Source: Chloroflexota bacterium
GTDB taxonomy: Bacteria; Chloroflexota; Dehalococcoidia; JACPEP01
DNA: 37,402 bases
NCBI GenBank assembly: GCA_016183425.1
Contig: JACPEP010000045.1
Location: 1-37,402, forward strand
Reading direction: 5' to 3'
The notes below the pieces were generated by a model, which ran no database searches, was not told the DNA's origin, and saw nothing but the letters and a program-made list of their open reading frames with translations. The translations under genes and the position numbers were made by a program. The first letter of the stretch is position 1. Every line of letters starts with the position of its first letter. Of this stretch, positions 32,481-37,402 are shown piece after piece.

Positions 32481-35400
32481 GTGCCCATCATCAACCGCCA
32501 GGACGCCGACGAAGTTGAACAAGAGGTCGTGCGCTTCTTCGCCGCATCAAGCGCAGGCCGCGCGCAAGCCCTGCGCCGGCTGTTCATAGAAAAGCTGGAC
32601 TTCGCGAGCGCTACGGGCACCGTCAGCCTGGCCAGTGCCCCCAAGACCGTTGCCCTTCCACCCGCTGCCGAGCGCATCGCCTCTATAGAAGGGTTGCACG
32701 TCGTGTATGTGCCGCTGCCCACGCCCGCCAATGCTGGCCCCGACCGCGTCCGCAAGGCCGAAGCCTCGGCCGCCGCCAAGCTCATCGCCGACGCCCTGCA
32801 CGGCGACCTGCTCCTGGTCATGACCAACCCCTCCGGCAGCCAGCTCCACATCATCTACCCGACCTTCGTCGGCGCTGCGCCATCCCTCCGCCGCATGATC
32901 ATTGAGCGCGACCTGCCCCGAAGGACCGCGGTGCAGCAACTCTCCAACATCTTTTGGCTGGGGAAAGACACGGGTAGCGTCCGCATGGCTGTGGACAGGG
33001 CCTTTGACGTTGATGCCGTAACCAAAGAGTTCTTTGCGAAATACAAGAGCGTTTTTGACGCCGTCATGGCTTCGGTGAAGGGTTTTGACCAGGGTAAAGA
33101 AGAAGAGGAGGCCAAGAAGCTATTCACCCAAACCATGTTCAACCGGCTGATGTTTATCTACTTCCTCTCCCGCAAGGGCTGGCTGAGGTTCAAGGGCAAC
33201 CCCGACTACCTCAATGCCCTTCGTAAAGACTACCCCACTTGGCTGGGAGAGAAGAACTTTTACAACAACCGCATCAAGGTACTTTTCTTTACGGGCCTGA
33301 ACAACCCGGGCTCCAGGGACTTGACCAGAGGAGCATCACCACTCATAGACGACGTGCCCTTCCTCAACGGCGGACTGTTTGAAGAGACGGACCTGGACAA
33401 GCAGCCAAATGTCCTCGTCCCCGACGCCGCCATTGACCAGATACTCCACGACCTCTTCGACAAGTTCAACTTCACCGTCATGGAGTCCACCCCCTTCGAT
33501 GTGGAGGTGGCCGTTGACCCGGAGATGCTGGGCAAGGTCTTCGAGGAGCTGGTCACCGGCCGCCACGAGTCCGGCTCCTACTACACACCCCGCCCCGTAG
33601 TGGCCTTCATGTGCCGCGAGGCGCTGAAGGGCTACCTAGAGACACAGAACACCGGCGCCTCTACCGAGGCCATCTCCGCCTTTGTTGACCACAAGGACAC
33701 CTCCACGCTCACGCTTCCCTCTGCGCCAAAGATCGGCGAGGCCCTGGCTAGGGTGAAGGTGGTTGACCCGGCCTGCGGCTCCGGGGCCTACCTGCTGGGC
33801 ATGATGCAAGAGCTGGTGGAGCTGATGACCACCCTCTACAGCGCTCAGTTGAGCCATGAAGCCCAGGACCTGTACAACCTCAAGCTCCGCATCATAGAGC
33901 AAAACCTGTACGGGGCGGACATAGACCGGTTCGCTGTCAACATCGCCATGCTGCGCCTGTGGCTCTCCCTGGCCATCGATTATGACGGCCCGGTGCCACC
34001 ACCCTTGCCCAACCTCAACTTCAAGATCGTCTGCGGCGATAGCCTCCTGGGGCCAGACCCCAACCCCAGTAGCCAAACCACCCTGTTCCGCCACCGAGTG
34101 CACGAGTTGGCTGGCCAGCTTGCCACCCTCAAGGACAGGCACATGCGGGCCACGGGCCAGGAGAAGACCAACCTCACCACGGAAGTAGAAGCCCTGAAGG
34201 TCCAGCTCCGGGAGGCCCTGGCAGAGTCCGCCGCCCCCGCGGGCGCCGTGGACTGGCGGGTGGAGTTTGCCGAGGTGTTTGACCAAAACGGTGGCTTTGA
34301 TGTGGCGATTGCCAATCCGCCTTACGTACGCAATGAAGAGATTGGACCCACCAAGGAAACACTTCGTGAACTATACCCAGATGCGACCACAGGACGCTCG
34401 GATCTGTTCTGCTACTTCTACGCACGAGGCGTTCAGTTGCTCCAACCAGGCGGTTTACATGTATTCGTATGTTCTAATGCCTGGTTGGATGCGGTTTACG
34501 GTACTGCCTTGATTCACTGGCTGACTAAGCGCACGACAATCGAAGCCATTTACGATAGCGAGATTGAGCGGCAGTTTACAACTGCGGGGATTAATACCAT
34601 TGTCTCTGTCATCCGAAACGGGCTTCCGGAGGACCCAGGGAGTTCAGCCCGGTTCGCGACGTTCCTAGCGCCGTTCTCGGAGGCAACGACTGGTTTGAAT
34701 CTTCACGATGCGATGCCCGATGTCCCCAAGATTCGAGTGAATCAGAAACGGCACGCTGACCTGTCATCCGAGATCAACGTGTTTGTGCAGCTCGATGCCA
34801 GCCCCAAATGGGGTGGCAGATTCCTAAGGGCTCCTCAGGCCTATGTGCATCTTTATGAGGCCTTGGAGAAAAGTGGTATGACACTTGAGAACTATGTACA
34901 GGGAGAAAGGTATCTCAATACGGGGGGCGCGGATGGTTTCTTTATTCTGACAGAAGTGGAGGATATAGATTCAACAACATGCAGAATCCAGGTTACTTCA
35001 AAGGAGGGTGCCGATTTTGGATACCCTAAATTCGTGATCGAAAAGCAATTTCTTAGATCCGGTTTGCGAAGTACGGATTTAGACTTCCTAATTGCTCATC
35101 CAGATTGCTGGGTATTATCGATACCACCTGACACCCCGATTCACAAATTTCAGGTGAGAGACTATATCAAATGGGGTGAAAGTGCTGGATTTGACGAAAG
35201 GAGTGTGACGAGAACGCAGAGACCCTGGTGGAAACCGCCTCTTCAAGCCCAAAGAGGGGCGAAACTCCTATGGGGAAGGACTCATGCAGACAGTCATCGA
35301 ATATTCTTAAACCCGGAGTTACTAATTTCGGTACGTTTCTTCCGTTTACACCCGAAAGAAGATTGGCTGACGGAACCTATCTGGGCGCTCCTAAATTCGA

Positions 35401-35729
35401 CCATTTATGCTCTTTTGAAGGAGATACATGGTAGGCGAGGTCTTGGCTATGGGGGATTAGAGACTGGTCTCGTAGATATATTACCTCTACCTGTTCCAAA
35501 GATAGGACCATCCCAAGCAAAAGGGCTAGGTTCCGCAATTCGGCAGATAGCTCGTCGCCCTATTGGTCCACTCGTGGCTGAAGTTGAGAGAGGAGACAGG
35601 AGAGCGCTGGACGAATTAATCCTTCAGGCCATTGGCTTGCCAACTGGCTTTGTAGACGAAATCTATAAAAGCACCCTCTATATGCTAGCCCAACGTGCTG
35701 CCAAAGCTGGAACAATCTCCAAATTATGA
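32481..35729 (+). CDS. Eco57I-type DNA methyltransferase / type IIG-like restriction-modification protein
   Basis: A 1082-residue protein. After an N-terminal domain of about 170 residues comes a helical region (VTKEFFAKYKSVFDAV..., LFTQTMFNRLMFIYFLSRKGWL). The gamma-type N6-adenine methylase core follows: GSYYTPRPVVAFM, motif I VVDPACGSGAYLLGM near residue 428, and motif IV NPPY at residue 612. The C-terminal 350 residues contain the likely target-recognition domain (WGGRFLRAP, YLNTGGADGFF, GRRGLGYGGLETGL). I cannot identify an endonuclease active site with certainty, so it may be methylase-only, as in PglX-like defence systems. A GTG start follows GGGGTGAG. Codon use changes abruptly at the NPPY motif. 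The stop overlaps the start of a truncated gene. Confidence 0.85.
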   Translation: MPIINRQDADEVEQEVVRFFAASSAGRAQALRRLFIEKLDFASATGTVSLASAPKTVALPPAAERIASIEGLHVVYVPLPTPANAGPDRVRKAEASAAAKLIADALHGDLLLVMTNPSGSQLHIIYPTFVGAAPSLRRMIIERDLPRRTAVQQLSNIFWLGKDTGSVRMAVDRAFDVDAVTKEFFAKYKSVFDAVMASVKGFDQGKEEEEAKKLFTQTMFNRLMFIYFLSRKGWLRFKGNPDYLNALRKDYPTWLGEKNFYNNRIKVLFFTGLNNPGSRDLTRGASPLIDDVPFLNGGLFEETDLDKQPNVLVPDAAIDQILHDLFDKFNFTVMESTPFDVEVAVDPEMLGKVFEELVTGRHESGSYYTPRPVVAFMCREALKGYLETQNTGASTEAISAFVDHKDTSTLTLPSAPKIGEALARVKVVDPACGSGAYLLGMMQELVELMTTLYSAQLSHEAQDLYNLKLRIIEQNLYGADIDRFAVNIAMLRLWLSLAIDYDGPVPPPLPNLNFKIVCGDSLLGPDPNPSSQTTLFRHRVHELAGQLATLKDRHMRATGQEKTNLTTEVEALKVQLREALAESAAPAGAVDWRVEFAEVFDQNGGFDVAIANPPYVRNEEIGPTKETLRELYPDATTGRSDLFCYFYARGVQLLQPGGLHVFVCSNAWLDAVYGTALIHWLTKRTTIEAIYDSEIERQFTTAGINTIVSVIRNGLPEDPGSSARFATFLAPFSEATTGLNLHDAMPDVPKIRVNQKRHADLSSEINVFVQLDASPKWGGRFLRAPQAYVHLYEALEKSGMTLENYVQGERYLNTGGADGFFILTEVEDIDSTTCRIQVTSKEGADFGYPKFVIEKQFLRSGLRSTDLDFLIAHPDCWVLSIPPDTPIHKFQVRDYIKWGESAGFDERSVTRTQRPWWKPPLQAQRGAKLLWGRTHADSHRIFLNPELLISVRFFRLHPKEDWLTEPIWALLNSTIYALLKEIHGRRGLGYGGLETGLVDILPLPVPKIGPSQAKGLGSAIRQIARRPIGPLVAEVERGDRRALDELILQAIGLPTGFVDEIYKSTLYMLAQRAAKAGTISKL

Positions 35730-35851
35730 ACATCTTCCACGCCACGACAGACCCATCGCTGTTGCAGCGCCTGAAGGAGATGCTGGGCAGCTCGGCGCGG
35801 GCGGTGGTGCAACTGGTGAAGAACCGGTTGAGCAAGGCAAGGAGCGTATAA
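35726..35851 (+). pseudogene. Stump of a PLD-domain helicase-like gene, copy 1
   Basis: The ATG overlaps the methylase stop (ATGA), as in a methylase-helicase operon. The frame reads MNIFHATTDPSLLQRLKEML then GSSARA before losing resemblance and stopping at codon 42. This opening is what I know from large helicase proteins with an N-terminal phospholipase-D-like domain that accompany such methylases. Its first 78 bp recur at 36823-36900 with five differences. The full gene has evidently been lost. Whether the 41-residue peptide is made is unknown. Confidence 0.55.
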
Positions 35852-35870
35852 TAGAGAGAGGAGGTTTGGC

Positions 35871-36083
35871 ATGCTGATAAAAATTGAGACCTACTTTGAC
35901 GGTGAGTCCTGGTGTGCTCGAGGAATTGGGGAGGACATCTTCACCCAGGGCAAAAGCTTGGATGAGTTACATGAGAACATCAAAGAAGCGGTAGTCACCC
36001 ATTATGGAGATGTGTCCGAACCTATCACCATTCTCACCCTCTCCGAGGTAAGCCTGGCAGATGCAAAAGCTACCACAGGTTAG
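35871..36083 (+). CDS. hicB: HicB-type antitoxin
   Basis: A 70-residue protein with the partial RNase-H-like fold of HicB: IETYFDGESWCARGIGEDIFTQGKSLDELHENIKEAV. It lacks the usual C-terminal DNA-binding domain, so it is a short form. GAGGAGG lies six bases before the ATG, and a TATAAT -10 box at 35847-35852 is shared with the second toxin-antitoxin module. It overlaps the hicA start by 23 bp, in the hicB-hicA order. It would neutralise HicA and probably contribute to autoregulation. Confidence 0.83.
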   Translation: MLIKIETYFDGESWCARGIGEDIFTQGKSLDELHENIKEAVVTHYGDVSEPITILTLSEVSLADAKATTG

Positions 36084-36300
36084 CGGTGATGATGTCGTTA
36101 CACTCCTCTTGTCCCTGGGATATGAGGTTGTCAGGCAGCGAGGCAGCCATATGAGGCTGAGGAAAACTACACCCCTTGGCGAACACAATATCACTGTTCC
36201 CGCTCACAAAGCGGTAGCTAAAGGAACGCTGAGCGATATACTCAACAAGGTGAGCCTGTGGAATAATATCCCCAAGGAAGAACTTCTGAAAAGGCTGTGA
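36061..36300 (+). CDS. hicA: HicA-type mRNA interferase toxin
   Basis: A 79-residue dsRBD-like protein with the family's catalytic His30 in RQRGSHMRLRK, followed by the characteristic ITVPAHKAVAKGTLSDIL. HicA cleaves mRNA when freed from HicB. The ATG lies within the end of hicB. The N-terminal segment VSGDDVVTLLLSLGYEVV matches the first helix and strand of the family. The gene appears intact. Confidence 0.88.
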   Translation: MQKLPQVSGDDVVTLLLSLGYEVVRQRGSHMRLRKTTPLGEHNITVPAHKAVAKGTLSDILNKVSLWNNIPKEELLKRL

Positions 36301-36337
36301 TAGCTGGTGAGAATAGGCTGGCAAGATCAAGGAGCGC

Positions 36338-36502
36338 GTGACAGCATGGCGCTGCGCGTCTCACCAACCGATGGAGCGAATGCTGCTGCGGGCCATCCCC
36401 CAGGGACTGCCCGAGTCCATCTACCTGGAAGCCGATGGCCATTTCCTTCGTGTCAAGAAGGGCAGCGAGAACGGAGAATACAATCTGGGAGGAGGACGCT
36501 GT
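36338..36502 (+). pseudogene. Possible coding remnant before the DUF2283 gene
   Basis: An open stretch in frame with the following gene contains PQGLPESIYLEADGHFLRVK and KGSENGEYNLGG, which reads like real protein sequence. It has no ribosome-binding site of its own, and I recognise no family. It may be the tail of a lost gene or an N-terminal extension of the DUF2283 protein. Nothing else is seen between hicA and 36503. Confidence 0.25.
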
Positions 36503-36709
36503 ATGAGCCTGAAGGTTAGTTACGATCAGGAAGCCGATGTGTTATATCTGGCCAAAGAAGGCCAGGAGGAGGAGGTAGTGGAGGTCTATCCAGGGGTTAA
36601 CCTGGAATTTGGGCCGGAACGGGAACTCCTGGGCATCGAAATTCTCGGAGCTTCCCGCATCCTTAAGGGGGTGGTGGATCCCCTGAGGGAGAAGGCTGCC
36701 CGGTCATGA
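36503..36709 (+). CDS. DUF2283 family protein
   Basis: A 68-residue protein matching the DUF2283 pattern: VSYDQEADVLYLAKEG at the start, then PGVNLEFGPERELLGIEILGASRIL. Members are small beta-rich proteins, often found beside toxin-antitoxin genes; their molecular role is not established. The ATG at 36503 is chosen because GGGAGGAGGA lies ahead of it and the domain begins exactly there. It stands between the hicBA pair and the RelE-type pair, so it may be an unpaired component of this island. Confidence 0.75.
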   Translation: MSLKVSYDQEADVLYLAKEGQEEEVVEVYPGVNLEFGPERELLGIEILGASRILKGVVDPLREKAARS

Positions 36710-36822
36710 CCGGCCCTGACGGAGGCAGTCAGGCCAGGGAAGAGGTTTTATGCCCCATGACATCGTAGACAACCAGCAGCGCCACTAGAGGGCCTTTATG
36801 GTAACCAATTGGTGAACACACA

Positions 36823-36960
36823 ATGGACATCCTCCACGCCACCGCAGACCCATCGCTGTTGCAGCGCCTGAAAGAGATGCTGGGCAGCTCGGCGCGGGCG
36901 ACATTGCCGTGGGCTACTTCTTCATGAGCGGCTTTGAGCAAGGCCAGAAGTGTATAATAA
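36823..36960 (+). pseudogene. Stump of the same PLD-helicase-like gene, copy 2, frameshifted
   Basis: The first 26 codons from the ATG at 36823 read MDILHATADPSLLQRLKEML then GSSARA, nearly the same as copy 1. Removing one base of drift gives DIAVGYFFMSGFE, the expected continuation of a PLD-domain helicase, but the frame as written runs into TGA at codon 35. After SGFE the sequence joins a segment ending in TATAAT that is also present after copy 1. The gap 36710-36979 contains nothing else I can support apart from a weak hairpin after the DUF2283 stop. Confidence 0.55.
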
Positions 36961-36979
36961 AGGGCGGGAGGTGAGCACA

Positions 36980-37186
36980 ATGGCGACGACTGGAACGAAA
37001 TATCTGGTAGATAAGCGGGGTAGGACAAAGGCAGTCCTCCTGGATATCAAGGAGTACTCCCGATTAGTTAGCCGCCTGGAGGAACTGGAGGACATCCTAG
37101 ACCTAGATGAGGCAGTGCGTACCGCCCGCAGCTTTCGGGACTATCAGGGGGTGCGGGAGGACCTGAAGCGTGAAGGCCGCCTGTGA
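36980..37186 (+). CDS. RelB/Phd-type antitoxin
   Basis: A 68-residue protein with TKYLVDKRGRTKAVLLDIKEYSRLV, the short beta-hairpin/ribbon opening of antitoxins of this kind, followed by a long amphipathic helix (LEELEDILDLDEAVRTA) likely to wrap the toxin. GGGAGGTGAG precedes the ATG at 36980. A TATAAT box lies at 36953-36958, 22 nt upstream. Its stop overlaps the GTG start of the downstream toxin (GTGA), the usual antitoxin-first arrangement. Confidence 0.78.
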   Translation: MATTGTKYLVDKRGRTKAVLLDIKEYSRLVSRLEELEDILDLDEAVRTARSFRDYQGVREDLKREGRL

Positions 37187-37402
37187 ACTATCAGGTGCTC
37201 CTGGAGGGCCGTGCCCAGAAGGAGGTAGAGGCCCTGCCCGGGGTGACCCTCAAACGTGTTGATGTAAAACTCCAGGCCTTAGCCAAAGACCCTCGCCCAC
37301 CAGGGGCGACCAAGCTTCAGGGCAAGGAAGGCCAGGGCTGGCGTATCCGGGTAGGGGATTACCGTATCCTCTACACTGTTGACGATACTGCAAGAATAGT
37401 AA
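37183..37402 (+). CDS. RelE/ParE-family toxin, truncated by the window end
   Basis: The frame from GTG 37183 stays open to the last base (73 residues). It contains LEGRAQKEVEALP, LQALAKDPRPPGATKL and the diagnostic WRIRVGDYRILYTVDD of RelE/ParE toxins, where the basic residues sit at the ribosome or gyrase-facing surface. Only about ten to fifteen residues should be missing. It overlaps its antitoxin by four bases. RelE-like mRNA cleavage and ParE-like gyrase inhibition cannot be told apart here. Confidence 0.83.
   Translation, partial: MNYQVLLEGRAQKEVEALPGVTLKRVDVKLQALAKDPRPPGATKLQGKEGQGWRIRVGDYRILYTVDDTARIV

Overview
This 37.4 kb window is G+C-rich bacterial chromosome, most likely from an anaerobic or subsurface member of the Chloroflexota (Dehalococcoidia-like). 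That placement is inference. It rests on a small CRHHW...CKVCGE zinc protein of a type I associate with that phylum, a B12-riboswitch cobalamin salvage operon, paired CaiB/BaiF CoA-transferases, a TIGR03960-type radical SAM protein and very long TPR proteins. No ribosomal RNA or marker gene is present to settle it.

Layout. (1) 1-2300, minus strand: an orphan nifB (FeMo-cofactor core synthesis) and a small zinc-ribbon-like gene. (2) 2328-8711, minus strand: a cobalamin uptake and salvage operon (btuF-like, btuF, btuC, btuD, cobO, cbiA, and a 31-codon stump that looks like a broken cobQ). It is preceded by a near-consensus promoter, a clear cobalamin riboswitch and an intrinsic terminator. (3) 8741-14196, plus strand: a copper-resistance locus (csoR, copA, a small membrane protein, a YHS-domain protein). 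It is interrupted by the stump of an FtsX-type permease and by a stand-alone SIR2-like gene with its own terminator. (4) 14286-15443, plus strand: a HEAT-repeat protein and a 71-residue protein.

(5) 15464-26300, minus strand: the most striking locus, four tightly packed genes. They encode a two-helix membrane protein, a 2215-residue NACHT-type NTPase with about 52 TPRs, a TPR plus gingipain/caspase-like (C25) peptidase, and a TIM-barrel glycosidase-like protein. The architecture resembles an NLR-like sensor paired with a protease effector and is my best candidate for an undescribed conflict or signalling system. The TPR array alternates strictly between two repeat types, giving a 68-residue period. 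The peptidase ends in a tail also found in the convergent 71-residue gene.

(6) 26545-32392: tRNA-Leu(CAG), tRNA-Arg(GCG), two CoA-transferase family III genes (only one keeps the catalytic Asp), a radical SAM gene, and a divergent glutamate dehydrogenase. (7) 32481-37402, plus strand: an accessory island. It holds an Eco57I-type DNA methylase/restriction protein with a compositionally distinct 3' half, two stumps of the same lost gene (probably a PLD-helicase), a hicBA toxin-antitoxin pair, a DUF2283 gene, and a RelE/ParE-type toxin with its antitoxin running off the window end. Together regions 3, 5 and 7 carry several defence-like modules beside ordinary metabolic genes.
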